DNA from: Entomospira culicis | GTDB lineage: Bacteria > Spirochaetota > Spirochaetia > WRBN01 | Reading direction: 5' to 3' | Assembly: GCF_028748145.1 (NCBI RefSeq) | Contig: NZ_CP118181.1 | Span: 1,550,211-1,614,210 of the forward strand | Length of the DNA: 64,000 bases | Notes under the pieces: model-generated | What the model was told of the DNA's origin: nothing | Databases searched by the model: none | Seen by the model: only the letters and a program-made list of their open reading frames with translations | Translations under genes and position numbers: made by a program | In this document: positions 51,475 through 60,077 of the stretch, piece after piece | How positions within the stretch are numbered: the first letter of the stretch is position 1 | Layout of the letters: every line of letters begins with the position of its first letter

Positions 51475-53058
51475 ATGCAAAAATTCCACCACCTGTCGTT
51501 AGGCTTTGTCATTGCCTCGCTCTTGAGTGTCGGATCGCTCTTTGCGCAAGAAGATGCAACCCAAACACCAGTGCCTATCAGCAGTATTCAAGAGAATCAT
51601 AATCAGAACTTAGACGAAGAGATTGCGCGCCTAGAACGTGAACTCGAAGGACTTACCGAAGAGAACGAACATCTTCGCGAGGAGAACGAACGCCTAAGAA
51701 ACACCCAAACCAACCAAACAAATGCAGATCTAGCAGAGGAGACGACGGATTCTCTTGAGGAAGATATCCTTTACATCCAAGGTGCTTCTGAAGAGGGAGA
51801 TTTTATCACTACGGAGAACGACGCGGAAGCCACTTCAGAGGCGTATCATCCCCTCCAAATCGATCCATCCATTGGCGAGAGTTTGCCCACCTTCAATCAA
51901 ATTGTTGAGTATGAGTTAATCATTGCACAAAACATCGCTCCCTATGAAGAAGCCCAAGCCAGTGAATTATCTGCATCGCTTCAAGAAGTGGGCGACCGCC
52001 TAGAAGCCGGCGATGATGGCGAAGAGACCTTGGCTATTTGGCAGGAATTTACCGTTTTGCTCATCGAGTATAGCGATATTATCGATCTCCATCTCGCGCT
52101 TTACGAGACCTTCCTTGAGGATGTCCAACGCCCAGAGCGCCTCTATCTTTTAGAGAATCCTTTAGCTGATTTTCGCAATGAAGTGAGCAATGCGCGTATC
52201 GCCTATAATGAAGCACGATTAAGCGAAGCGGTAGAGCATCTACAAAATGCTAAGCATCTCTGGCAAGCCATCGAACATGACGATGAGACCCTCATTGTAC
52301 TTCTCGATCGCCACTTAGAGACTGCACTTAGCATCGAAATGTTGAGCCGTCGCTATGCCCGTGGTACCGATGAGCAAATGCATCAACCTAGCCCTTGGCA
52401 AGCGAGCCGTGGGGAGAATAACTCCATGGAGCACCAAGATATGGCGCCCCAATTTACCAATCTTCAACGTGCTATCATTCTATGGGAGCAGGCTACCGTA
52501 GCTGCCGAAGCGGGAGAACACGATCAGGCTCTTGCCCTCTTAGATGAAGCCTCAACACATGTTGTTGTCTACTCACAAATGAGCTTTGCTCAAATTCGTG
52601 TGGTGCGCCTCAATGTTAGCCGTCGTGAATCGCTCTGGCGCATTGCCGAAGAGGTTTATGGTGATGGTTTCCAGTGGACACGTCTCTGGGAGGCCAACAA
52701 AGATATCATCTCTAACCCCGATATCATCTTACCCGGTCAAGAGTTAGGTATCCCCGAAGAAGGTCAAGAGATCAACCTCCCTGCACAAGAGAATTCTTCT
52801 CAAGAGAGCAATATCGAGGACGAGGTAGAACAAATCAGCTCCGATGAGCTTATTGATACCATTGACGGGCAGGAGGGTAGTCTTGAACCAACCGACGAAG
52901 ATCTCCTTATCGAGGATGAGATTGAAGACGAAATTGCCGAACTTGAAGGCGAGATCGAAGATCTTCAGGAAGAGCAAGATATCCTTCAAGAGCGCCTTGA
53001 CGAGATTGAGGATGAAATCAACGAACTCGAGGAAGAGATCGAAGATCTACAGGAATAA
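51475..53058 (+). CDS. Secreted LysM protein with coiled coils
   Basis: A 527-residue protein with a signal peptide (LGFVIASLLSVGSLFAQ, cleavage near residue 25) and an N-terminal coiled coil (about 43-80: EEIARLERELEGLTEENEHL). An alpha-helical central region (120-370) follows. A LysM-like domain is at about 378-425 (VSRRESLWRIAEEVYGDG, then WEANKDIISNPDIILPGQEL), and the C-terminal acidic coiled coil (about 478-527) has repeated EIEDLQEE units. It should bind peptidoglycan in the periplasm. GGAAAGGAG precedes the ATG. Confidence 0.85.
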   Translation: MQKFHHLSLGFVIASLLSVGSLFAQEDATQTPVPISSIQENHNQNLDEEIARLERELEGLTEENEHLREENERLRNTQTNQTNADLAEETTDSLEEDILYIQGASEEGDFITTENDAEATSEAYHPLQIDPSIGESLPTFNQIVEYELIIAQNIAPYEEAQASELSASLQEVGDRLEAGDDGEETLAIWQEFTVLLIEYSDIIDLHLALYETFLEDVQRPERLYLLENPLADFRNEVSNARIAYNEARLSEAVEHLQNAKHLWQAIEHDDETLIVLLDRHLETALSIEMLSRRYARGTDEQMHQPSPWQASRGENNSMEHQDMAPQFTNLQRAIILWEQATVAAEAGEHDQALALLDEASTHVVVYSQMSFAQIRVVRLNVSRRESLWRIAEEVYGDGFQWTRLWEANKDIISNPDIILPGQELGIPEEGQEINLPAQENSSQESNIEDEVEQISSDELIDTIDGQEGSLEPTDEDLLIEDEIEDEIAELEGEIEDLQEEQDILQERLDEIEDEINELEEEIEDLQE

Positions 53059-53084
53059 CCTAATTTCCCTTTCCATCATAAAGC

Positions 53085-53117
53085 AGAAGAGTAGCCTTGC
53101 GCTACTCTTCTCTTTCT
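53085..53117 (+). terminator. Terminator of the LysM gene
   Basis: Perfect 11-base arms AGAAGAGTAGC and GCTACTCTTCT with a 5-base loop, then CTTTCT. Confidence 0.8.
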
Positions 53118-53133
53118 ATCCTCAAGCGAGTGC

Positions 53134-53796
53134 TTAATACGCTCCGCTATGGCTATTCCCTTGCATTAATACGACACCGGCACTGGTACCGATACGGCTA
53201 GCGCCTGCCTGCACCATCGCTTCGAGATCGGCAAGGGTGCGCACGCCTCCTGCGGCCTTAATCAAAGCGCTATCGCCCACGCAGGCTTTCATCCAAGATA
53301 CATCCTCCACCGTTGCCCCACGCGTGGAGAAGCCCGTGGAGGTTTTGACAAAATCAGCTCCCGCACGCACGCACGCCAAGCAGGCTAAGCGAATCTCCTC
53401 CTTGGTGAGCAGACAGGTCTCTAAAATCACTTTGACCAACGCATCACCGCTAGCATCCACCACCGCGCGCACCTCTTCTTCGATATAGGTAAAGTCGCCA
53501 TCCTTGGCCTTGCTGATATTCATCACCATGTCGATCTCTTCTGCCCCCATCGTAATAGCATCCTTGGTCTCAAAGACCTTCGTTGCCACGCTATTTGCGC
53601 CTAAGGGAAACCCGATTACCGTGCAGACCTTCACCGATGTTCCTGTTAATGCCTCCTTGGCAAGGACAATCCAGTGGGGATTAATGCAGACCGAGGCAAA
53701 ATGATGCGTCTTGGCCTCGTTGCACAACTGTAGAATTTGCGCCTTGGTGGCATCGGCCTTTAATAGCGTATGGTCGATAAGTTTGGCTATTTCCAT
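53134..53796 (-). CDS. deoC: Deoxyribose-phosphate aldolase
   Basis: A 220-residue class I aldolase that splits deoxyribose-5-phosphate into glyceraldehyde-3-phosphate and acetaldehyde. [12 protein letters not shown] is at residues 6-17, [11 protein letters not shown] near 60, and [11 protein letters not shown] near 119. The Schiff-base Lys is in [15 protein letters not shown] near 149, and [13 protein letters not shown] near 178. TGCTATAAT lies at 53839-53831 as an extended -10, and AAGGAG precedes the ATG. Confidence 0.95.
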   Translation of the reverse strand: MEIAKLIDHTLLKADATKAQILQLCNEAKTHHFASVCINPHWIVLAKEALTGTSVKVCTVIGFPLGANSVATKVFETKDAITMGAEEIDMVMNISKAKDGDFTYIEEEVRAVVDASGDALVKVILETCLLTKEEIRLACLACVRAGADFVKTSTGFSTRGATVEDVSWMKACVGDSALIKAAGGVRTLADLEAMVQAGASRIGTSAGVVLMQGNSHSGAY

Positions 53797-53848
53797 CTCT
53801 AACTCCTTATTTTTTGGGTATACTTTCTCTATTATAGCAGATTTGTAG

Positions 53849-53881
53849 AGAAAAAAGAAGAGAGACCCAATGCCTCTCTTC
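53849..53881 (-). terminator. Terminator of the 53991 glycosyltransferase gene
   Basis: Arms GAAGAGAG and CTCTCTTC with a 9-base loop; the minus strand continues TTTTTTTCTC. Confidence 0.75.
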
Positions 53882-53990
53882 CTTCTAGGAGTTCAAATAA
53901 AATGATACCTTTTTCTAACGGCATAAAAAACGTAACTTTCTTTAAGAATAGCATCTTTTTACACCTTTGACAAGCAATTTAGAGCAAATA

Positions 53991-54917
53991 TTACGATCTT
54001 TTCTTCTTTCGACGAAACAGAATCGTAAAAAAGTTGCCCACAAAGGCGCCTACCCACTTAATCGCCACCTGCGAATAGATAGCAAAATCGTATTTTCTCG
54101 ATAATGCAAGATCATCGGTAAAGGTGATACGCTCTTTCGGATTGACCTCCTCCCCAAAGACACTATCAGCAAAATCGTAGCCATGCAACCCCGTGCCGTC
54201 AAAGCCAATATTGCGGATATACCCACGCACCGGCCAGAGCGCTACCTTATCATGCTTTAGCATATAATAAGTCGTGTGGATATCCCACAATTCACTAGAT
54301 GGCTTACTTGCCACTTTATGCGACATCAAGTGCCCCCAGCTACGATTAAAGATCGAAAAGGTACTGCCCAATCCCTTAAAATAATCCTGCTCTGGCATAT
54401 GAAAATCAATTGCCTTCCACTTATCCGACCAAATACCCCAGCCAAAACAGTGAAACGCCACGCCAAAAATCACATCATACGGGTACTTCTTCTTGATAAG
54501 CGCCTTACGAAACGCTCGCTCGTGCGCATAGGCGTTAATCAGTAAGACCTTATCGTTATCCTTATAGTAAGCCAAGGCATCGTGCATAAACTGCAAAAAG
54601 AGCGGATGCGCCAACGCATCGTCCTCAATGGCGATCCACGCCTCGTATTTGTCGCTGAGCATATCGCCCATCACCTTGACCGCACGCTTCACATTGTGAT
54701 TCTCCGCAAGCTCTACGACCTCAACCTCTTTAAAGCCCGTAATCGTCTTAAAGTATGCCCGACACGCCTCTACTTTAGGGCGATCCTCCTCATTACGCGC
54801 GCCATCCGAGCAGATATAGAGCTTGCTCTCCTTCGCTAAAGCATTCGCTAATAAGGAGTCTACCACCTGCTTGGCATGCTCCAGTCGATTATATGTAAAT
54901 AAGACTATTGGGTACAA
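53991..54917 (-). CDS. GT-A fold glycosyltransferase (paralog of 56407)
   Basis: A 308-residue family 2-like glycosyltransferase. The N-terminus is PIVLFTYNRLEHAKQVVDSL; the metal-binding acidic motif is WIAIEDDALAHP near residue 95, and FGWGIWSDKWKAID near 158 is a conserved acceptor-side motif. The C-terminus ends in hydrophobic then basic residues (FTILFRRKKKRS), suggesting membrane contact. The start codon is TTG with AGAGGAAG upstream. Together with the next two genes it forms a glycan cluster. Confidence 0.85.
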   Translation of the reverse strand: MYPIVLFTYNRLEHAKQVVDSLLANALAKESKLYICSDGARNEEDRPKVEACRAYFKTITGFKEVEVVELAENHNVKRAVKVMGDMLSDKYEAWIAIEDDALAHPLFLQFMHDALAYYKDNDKVLLINAYAHERAFRKALIKKKYPYDVIFGVAFHCFGWGIWSDKWKAIDFHMPEQDYFKGLGSTFSIFNRSWGHLMSHKVASKPSSELWDIHTTYYMLKHDKVALWPVRGYIRNIGFDGTGLHGYDFADSVFGEEVNPKERITFTDDLALSRKYDFAIYSQVAIKWVGAFVGNFFTILFRRKKKRS

Positions 54918-55039
54918 AATTTATTCTTCCTCTAATTATTTATAAATTATTTTTTATCTAAAAAGCAATCGATGTACTCTTTTTGCCAAGAACATATCGA
55001 TCGCTTCTTTTATCCTCAGTAAACTACTCTTCCACTATT

Positions 55040-56308
55040 CTAGGTATTCATCGACTGTTCTTCATTAAATTCCGAACTCACCACAGTTGCTTCGGTGCGC
55101 ATGCTACGCTTATCAACAACCACTTGCGTTAATAAACGCACCAGCTTCTCCCCAGTAAGCACGTCAAAGGCAAGCTCTTTACCTCGCGCTTGCGCCTCTT
55201 GACGCTTCTTAGCATAGAGCGCCTCATCATCTAATAGTAAATTGACCTTATTGGCAAAAGCATCGAGATCATTCTCCACCAAAAAGCCACCACGCTCCCC
55301 CTCAAGGACACTTATCGACCCCAATTCAGCAATCGCCACCACAGGAATGCCATTGCAAAGTGCCTCGGTGGTTACCACGCCTTGCGTCTCGGTGAGGCTG
55401 GCAAAGACAAAGATATCGGCAATCGCATAGACATACTTCATCTGGCTATTCGGGAACGCTCCTAAAAAGGTTACATGCCCGTCGATACCCATACGCTTGA
55501 CCAACGCTTTATGTTGTTCCATATAGCTACCCGATCCCGCGATCAATAACTCCACATCCTCACGCTGTTGCAAGAGTTTTTCCATCATCTTTAAGAGAAA
55601 ACGCACATTCTTCTCTTTACCCACCCGTCCCACAAAGAGCAATCTGCGACGCGTTTTTACTCGCGGATGCTCTTTATAGATAAACGATGACTCGCGCTCA
55701 TGCCCTTGATCCACTCCTGCAAAATTCTCCACAATGATCCCCGTAGGTAACACCTCAATCGGTTGCTCAATCTTGTAAACCTCTTGAATCACCTGCTTCA
55801 TCTCTTTAGAAGGCGTAACCAAGAGATCAAACCCCTTGTAAAACCAACGGCTCCAATGCTTGATAATACTCCTCCACAAAGCAAGTGGAAAGAAAGGCGC
55901 GTATATCTTAAAATAAGGCGGAAAGTAGGTATGTACCATCATTATGGTGGGCGTGTTATGCTCTAGCGCCCACGCCTTGGTAACGCTACCAATGGTGAAT
56001 TCCATGTGGTTATAAATGACATCAGGGTTAAAATCTGCCAATAATTGACGTATACGCGGAAATTCTCGCTTATAGACAAAGCGCTCTTCTTTATTCGTGG
56101 TCAACTTTAAGTCGGCAATACTATAGGAGTCAAAGCGATGTATCGTGATGCCCTTCGGATACTCACGCTCCTTAGTATCGGGAAAGCTTGGCGCATAGAC
56201 TGCCACCTCATGCCCTGCCTGTGCTAAGTAGCGAATACTCGAATCAATTGCCACGGCAATCCCGTGCGTGCGTGGATAAAATGCATCCGTCGTTACCGCT
56301 ATTTTCAT
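55040..56308 (-). CDS. GT4-family glycosyltransferase
   Basis: A 422-residue GT-B enzyme. Its N-terminus MKIAVTTDAFYPRTHGIAVA is typical of alpha-mannosyl or glucosyl-diacylglycerol transferases; RLLFVGRVGKEKNVRFLL begins the C-terminal domain (near 205). The ASLTETQGVVTTEALCNGIP stretch carries the E-x7-E donor-binding motif (near 295-314). ATG 56308 has GAGGAGGGG just upstream; the frame extends 17 codons further 5' without a site. It may make a glycolipid or a surface glycan. Confidence 0.88.
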   Translation of the reverse strand: MKIAVTTDAFYPRTHGIAVAIDSSIRYLAQAGHEVAVYAPSFPDTKEREYPKGITIHRFDSYSIADLKLTTNKEERFVYKREFPRIRQLLADFNPDVIYNHMEFTIGSVTKAWALEHNTPTIMMVHTYFPPYFKIYAPFFPLALWRSIIKHWSRWFYKGFDLLVTPSKEMKQVIQEVYKIEQPIEVLPTGIIVENFAGVDQGHERESSFIYKEHPRVKTRRRLLFVGRVGKEKNVRFLLKMMEKLLQQREDVELLIAGSGSYMEQHKALVKRMGIDGHVTFLGAFPNSQMKYVYAIADIFVFASLTETQGVVTTEALCNGIPVVAIAELGSISVLEGERGGFLVENDLDAFANKVNLLLDDEALYAKKRQEAQARGKELAFDVLTGEKLVRLLTQVVVDKRSMRTEATVVSSEFNEEQSMNT

Positions 56309-56349
56309 CTCTCTACCCCTCCTCTTTTCCCTCTTTCTTGATTCTATAC

Positions 56350-56378
56350 AACATAACAAAAATTTGCAACCCTGTCAA
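56350..56378 (-). promoter_or_regulatory. Promoter of the GT4 gene
   Basis: TTGACA (56378-56373), 17-base spacer, TATGTT (56355-56350). The transcript would start about 30-35 bases before ATG 56308. Confidence 0.55.
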
Positions 56379-56406
56379 GGTTATCTCTCTTAAAGAAAAG
56401 ATTTAC

Positions 56407-57390
56407 TTAGGCATTAGATCGATCTCCTTTCTCGGAAAAAACCAACACTTTTTCTGGCTTACTCCACCATCGTGACGATTTTCGTCCCAAAATGAGCCAA
56501 AGATTGCCCCAAAACGCCCGTATCCATAAACGAATCACGCCAAAGGTGATACTACTATGGTAATTATCGCTAATATGAATATGATTGGTAAAGGCGATAT
56601 CCTCTCTGGGTTGAAGCCTTTCTTGAAAAAAAGTTTCCCCAAAGTGATACTTATGTAAGCCCGAACCATCAAAACCGATATTTTGCAGATAGCTACGTAC
56701 TGGCATCACCGCAACCAGCCCTTTACGGATCATCTCATAACAGAAGTGTACGTCCCAAAGCTCGCTGGTGGGCTTGCTCGCCACCCGATGCGAAGCCAAG
56801 TGCGCCCAACTACGACGCAACAGTTGCAGATACGATCCCATTCCTTTAAAGTAATCATGCGAAGGCATAGTGATCTCCAAACTCTGCCACTTATGCGCCC
56901 AGGTTGCCCAACCAAACGCATAAAACGCCTGCGTAAAGAGCACATCATGCGCATAGCCTCGCCCAATTAATGCCTTCTCAAAGACGCTGTCATAAGCGAA
57001 ACCCATCACACAAGCCACCTTCTCATTATCCCGATAGTAGACCAGCGCATCATTCATAAAGCGCAAGAAATCCTCATGCACCAAGATATCATCTTCAATC
57101 GAGATCCACGCCTCATACTTCTTGCTCATCCACTCGCCCATCACCTTGGCGGCCTTCTTTACATTATGATTTTCGGTGAGCGCCACCACTTGTACCGACT
57201 TAAAGCCTTCAATCTGCTCAAAATAAGCCCGACAAGCCGAAACTTCCGGCTCATCCTTTTTCGTACGTGGGGCATCCGAGCAGATATACAACGCGCTCTC
57301 TTTTGCCAAAGGACTCTTCGCCAGTGCCTCGATAGCAAGGCGCACATGCGTCGGACGATTATAACTAAACACAACAATAGGATATGGCAT
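56407..57390 (-). CDS. GT-A fold glycosyltransferase (paralog of 53991)
   Basis: A 327-residue paralog of the 53991 product, with PIVVFSYNRPTHVRLAIEAL at the start, WISIEDDILVHEDFL near 95, FGWATWAHKW near 158 and SELWDVHFCYEM near 218. The two proteins are collinear throughout, so they arose by duplication and probably add related sugars. AAAGGAAG lies before the ATG. A short upstream frame sits in the leader (57408-57434). Confidence 0.85.
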   Translation of the reverse strand: MPYPIVVFSYNRPTHVRLAIEALAKSPLAKESALYICSDAPRTKKDEPEVSACRAYFEQIEGFKSVQVVALTENHNVKKAAKVMGEWMSKKYEAWISIEDDILVHEDFLRFMNDALVYYRDNEKVACVMGFAYDSVFEKALIGRGYAHDVLFTQAFYAFGWATWAHKWQSLEITMPSHDYFKGMGSYLQLLRRSWAHLASHRVASKPTSELWDVHFCYEMIRKGLVAVMPVRSYLQNIGFDGSGLHKYHFGETFFQERLQPREDIAFTNHIHISDNYHSSITFGVIRLWIRAFWGNLWLILGRKSSRWWSKPEKVLVFSEKGDRSNA

Positions 57391-57407
57391 CTTCTACTTC
57401 CTTTAGG

Positions 57408-57434
57408 TTAAATTGATTCTATGCATAAGAACAT
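57408..57434 (-). other. Possible 8-codon upstream reading frame
   Basis: ATG at 57434 with AAGGAG 4 bases upstream encodes MFLCIESI and stops 17 bases before the glycosyltransferase ATG. It lies in the leader of a clear promoter. Translation is unproven. Confidence 0.35.
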
Positions 57435-57444
57435 GTTTCTCCTT

Positions 57445-57473
57445 ATCATAACAAGCATCTTTGTATTTGTCAA
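57445..57473 (-). promoter_or_regulatory. Promoter of the 56407 glycosyltransferase
   Basis: TTGACA (57473-57468), 17-base spacer, TATGAT (57450-57445). Confidence 0.65.
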
Positions 57474-57569
57474 TAGAAACAAACCATAAATTTAGCAACA
57501 TAAACTGTAAATTTAGTAATGCATAAGGAAAATTCTGTCTTATTAAAAAGAATATTTTATTATTTTACA

Positions 57570-57603
57570 ATAAAAAAAAGGAGACCATTAACCGATCTCC
57601 TTG
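57570..57603 (-). terminator. Terminator of the orphan ParA gene
   Basis: Arms AAGGAGA and TCTCCTT with an 11-base loop, followed on the minus strand by TTTTTT. Confidence 0.75.
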
Positions 57604-57681
57604 AATAGCAAAATCTGCTCGACAGTTATGCTTTTTTTGCTTATGGTAAGAGTGAATTCAACAATATTCTAACAAGAATAA

Positions 57682-58701
57682 TCAAAGAAGCTCCACTAAA
57701 CGATTGATATACTCTTTATATTGTTTCAAGTTATTTACTTGTATGATCTTTCCCTCAGCCGTTTGTACTCTGTTCTTCATCAAAGAGATCACTTGTGGAT
57801 CATAAGTAATCACTGGTACTAAAGAATTCATATCGGGGAGATCGTATTCCAAAGAATTTACCGGGAGAAAAATAGAACCATTATACTCCTTTTTCATCAT
57901 TTGTAAATACTCTCGCATGCCTCGCTCAATATTTTTAAACGCTTGTGCTGAACCTTTGTCGTATCTAGTCGAACGCCCAAAAATAACATGAGCGATAATC
58001 GGTACACTTAAATCATACATCATAGCTTGCTCTTTTAAGGTATATTTACTATGAATTTCGCTATTATTTTGATTTATGCCGTATAAGAGATGAAAAACAT
58101 TTTTTAAAGCCAATGAAGAACCATAATCTGCTAAACAAGGAATAATTAATTGATCACCAGCTAAAAGTGCCATTTTTGTATAAATAGAAAACGACGGGTT
58201 AGTATCAATAAAAAGACAACTTGCCCCCTTATATTTATTACTAAAGGGTATCTTTAAATCCTTAATAATACCCAAAATTTGTCGATGCTTACTTTGACCG
58301 TCTATGCCTTTAATTTCGGCAGTAGCCTCCAATGCAGGAGCAAGAATTTCCAAACTATTATGACCACACATCAGGTAAATATTCTTAGGCATGCCAATAT
58401 TATAGCTTGCCACATGAATAAAATAATCACTCTCTGTACCTAAAAGAGCAAAAGGAGAATGCGACAATCGTTCATTAAAGTAATGACCAATGGTAATTTT
58501 TTTCTCATCTACTTTTTCGTAATTTTTACCTTCACCTTTTGTCCCACCGAGTAATAACTGAGAAATATCAGATTGAGGACACATATCAATCACCAAAACA
58601 CTCTCTGCTGGATGCATTCGTGCATATTCAGTGGCGAGAATAAACGTTAATAAACTCTTTCCAACTCCACCCTTATTATTCCATAACGTATAACTCTTCA
58701 T
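57682..58701 (-). CDS. Orphan ParA-type ATPase
   Basis: A 339-residue ParA/Soj-like ATPase. Deviant Walker A is WNNKGGVGKSLLTFILA (residues 7-23), VLVIDMCPQSDISQLLLGG follows near 35, and CLFIDTNPSFSIYTKMALL near 160 is the Walker B region. No ParB, centromere repeats or plasmid replication gene is adjacent. The gene is notably AT-rich relative to neighbours, has a perfect promoter and terminator, and is likely acquired. It may segregate a replicon elsewhere or position a protein complex. Confidence 0.82.
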   Translation of the reverse strand: MKSYTLWNNKGGVGKSLLTFILATEYARMHPAESVLVIDMCPQSDISQLLLGGTKGEGKNYEKVDEKKITIGHYFNERLSHSPFALLGTESDYFIHVASYNIGMPKNIYLMCGHNSLEILAPALEATAEIKGIDGQSKHRQILGIIKDLKIPFSNKYKGASCLFIDTNPSFSIYTKMALLAGDQLIIPCLADYGSSLALKNVFHLLYGINQNNSEIHSKYTLKEQAMMYDLSVPIIAHVIFGRSTRYDKGSAQAFKNIERGMREYLQMMKKEYNGSIFLPVNSLEYDLPDMNSLVPVITYDPQVISLMKNRVQTAEGKIIQVNNLKQYKEYINRLVELL

Positions 58702-58721
58702 CGCCTCTTATCCTCGTTTTT

Positions 58722-58750
58722 AGTATACAAAATGACATCTATTTTGTCAA
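58722..58750 (-). promoter_or_regulatory. Promoter of the orphan ParA
   Basis: TTGACA (58750-58745), 17-base spacer, TATACT (58727-58722), then a short leader with AAGAGG before the ATG. Confidence 0.75.
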
Positions 58751-58754
58751 CATA

Positions 58755-58784
58755 AATAAAAAAGAGACCCAAACGGATCTCTTT
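58755..58784 (-). terminator. Terminator of perR-peroxiredoxin
   Basis: Arms AAAGAGA and TCTCTTT with a 10-base loop, followed on the minus strand by TTTATT. It lies 5 bases upstream of the ParA promoter. Confidence 0.75.
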
Positions 58785-58805
58785 ACAAAATAAAAAATCT
58801 CTCAA

Positions 58806-59498
58806 CTACTTGCTAGGCTTGGTGCATAGGAACCAATCATGACAGGTCATGCCTTCTGGCTTCTCTACACGTTGGCGAGCAATGTCAGCAGTGGCAGCAG
58901 GTGGCACAATCACATCATCACCCGGACGCCAGTTAGCAGGCATCGCAGCGCCCAACTTGTCGGAAGTTTGCAACGCTTGAATAACGCGCTTTAGCTCGTC
59001 AAAGTTGCGACCCAACGCCATAGGATAGTAAATAATCGTGCGAATTTTTCCTTCAGGATCGATCACAAATACCGCGCGTACCGCCTGTTGATTCGATTGA
59101 TTAGGCTGAACCATGCCATACTTCTTAGCAACGTCCATGCGAATATCATCAATAACAGGGAAGTTAATCTTCACCTGCTTCATCCCATTGAATTGAAGCT
59201 CTTCAATCTTGCGGATCCAAGCAATGTGCGAGAACAACGAGTCAATCGACAAACCAATAAGCTCGGTGTTAAGCGCCTTAAACTCTTCTGCCATCGTGGC
59301 AAAGGTCATAAACTCGGTGGTACAAACGGGAGTAAAGTCGGCTGGATGCGAAAAGAGAATCACCCACTTACCCTTGTAATCTTTAGGAAAGTGAATCTCA
59401 CCCTTGGTCGTGTTAGCCACAAACTCTGGTGCAGCATCACCTAGTAATGGCATCTGAAAACGATCTTCCTGATAGTAATCTTGCTCATGTTTTTCCAT
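58806..59498 (-). CDS. Peroxiredoxin (Prx6 / AhpC-TSA type)
   Basis: A 230-residue thiol peroxidase that reduces H2O2 and organic peroxides. The peroxidatic Cys59 is in HPADFTPVCTTEF, with Thr56 and an Arg further on (RAVFVIDPEGKIRTIIYYPM). Two more cysteines near the C-terminus (Cys219 and Cys225 in GMTCHDWFLC) fit the archaeal-type long Prx6 group. ATG 59498 has GGAGG 8 bases upstream; the frame's TTG at 59513 is the leader. It follows perR directly. Confidence 0.93.
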   Translation of the reverse strand: MEKHEQDYYQEDRFQMPLLGDAAPEFVANTTKGEIHFPKDYKGKWVILFSHPADFTPVCTTEFMTFATMAEEFKALNTELIGLSIDSLFSHIAWIRKIEELQFNGMKQVKINFPVIDDIRMDVAKKYGMVQPNQSNQQAVRAVFVIDPEGKIRTIIYYPMALGRNFDELKRVIQALQTSDKLGAAMPANWRPGDDVIVPPAATADIARQRVEKPEGMTCHDWFLCTKPSK

Positions 59499-59513
59499 AA
59501 ATATATCCTCCAA

Positions 59514-59933
59514 TTAAATAATTTTATCCCAACACGCTTTACACGTGCCTATTACATACACATTCTGCTCTAAAATAACACAATTTTCCAGCTCCGGCGA
59601 GAGATTAAGGTCTAAATGTATCGAAAAGTTGCTCACCTTACCACAGATCTCACATTTAAAGTGTCCATGCTCTTCCATCATCGCATCGTAACGTAACTCA
59701 TTATTTTCGATGGTAATGAGCCTTGCTAATTGATGTTGCACCAGTAGGTTGAGCGTATTGTAAACCGTAGTGCGCGATAAACTAGGAATCTCACCCACCA
59801 AGCGCACATACAATTGCTCGGCACTAGGATGCTCTTGACTAGCGCTAAGCTCCTGATAGATACGCAATCGCTGATACGACGCGCGAATCCCCCTACTCTC
59901 TAGTACCTCACTTAGTTGCATGTTATTACTCAC
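59514..59933 (-). CDS. perR: Fur-family peroxide regulator (PerR-like)
   Basis: A 139-residue Fur-family repressor. The winged helix (about 8-82) contains ASYQRLRIYQEL and SLSRTTVYNTLNLL. The regulatory metal ligands are likely His35, Asp83, His89 and His91 (RYDAMMEEHGHFKC), and the structural zinc is held by Cys94, Cys97, Cys131 and Cys134. Having the Asp in this position and a peroxiredoxin partner favours PerR over Fur or Zur. The start may be GTG 59933 or ATG 59921. A perfect operator lies 23 bases upstream. Confidence 0.9.
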   Translation of the reverse strand: MSNNMQLSEVLESRGIRASYQRLRIYQELSASQEHPSAEQLYVRLVGEIPSLSRTTVYNTLNLLVQHQLARLITIENNELRYDAMMEEHGHFKCEICGKVSNFSIHLDLNLSPELENCVILEQNVYVIGTCKACWDKII

Positions 59934-59955
59934 AATAATGAAATCACTCTCTTTT

Positions 59956-59968
59956 TGTAATCATTACA
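59956..59968. promoter_or_regulatory. PerR/Fur-type operator
   Basis: TGTAATCATTACA is a perfect 13-base palindrome (TGTAAT-N-ATTACA) of the Fur/PerR box kind. It sits 6-18 bases downstream of the -10 hexamer, over the transcription start, where binding would block transcription. Confidence 0.75.
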
Positions 59969-59973
59969 TTTTT

Positions 59974-60002
59974 AGTATACAATCAAAATAACCCTTTGTC
60001 AA
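59974..60002 (-). promoter_or_regulatory. perR-peroxiredoxin promoter
   Basis: TTGACA (60002-59997), 17-base spacer, TATACT (59979-59974). Confidence 0.8.
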
Positions 60003-60077
60003 TAGCTTTCTACTCTTTTTTAGGAGAATCCACCCTCTTAAGTACGATTATGTAAAAGAGAGTGGCTCTCACTCGTT

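Noticed and set aside
51408-51602. 64-codon frame MQMVASPSLRG as a separate gene
   Set aside because: It overlaps the well supported LysM gene in another frame and its composition is not protein-like. It is kept only as part of the attenuator idea.
57682-58701. Integrated plasmid partition locus
   Set aside because: No ParB gene, no iterated repeats and no replication gene flank the ParA, so a partition locus cannot be claimed.
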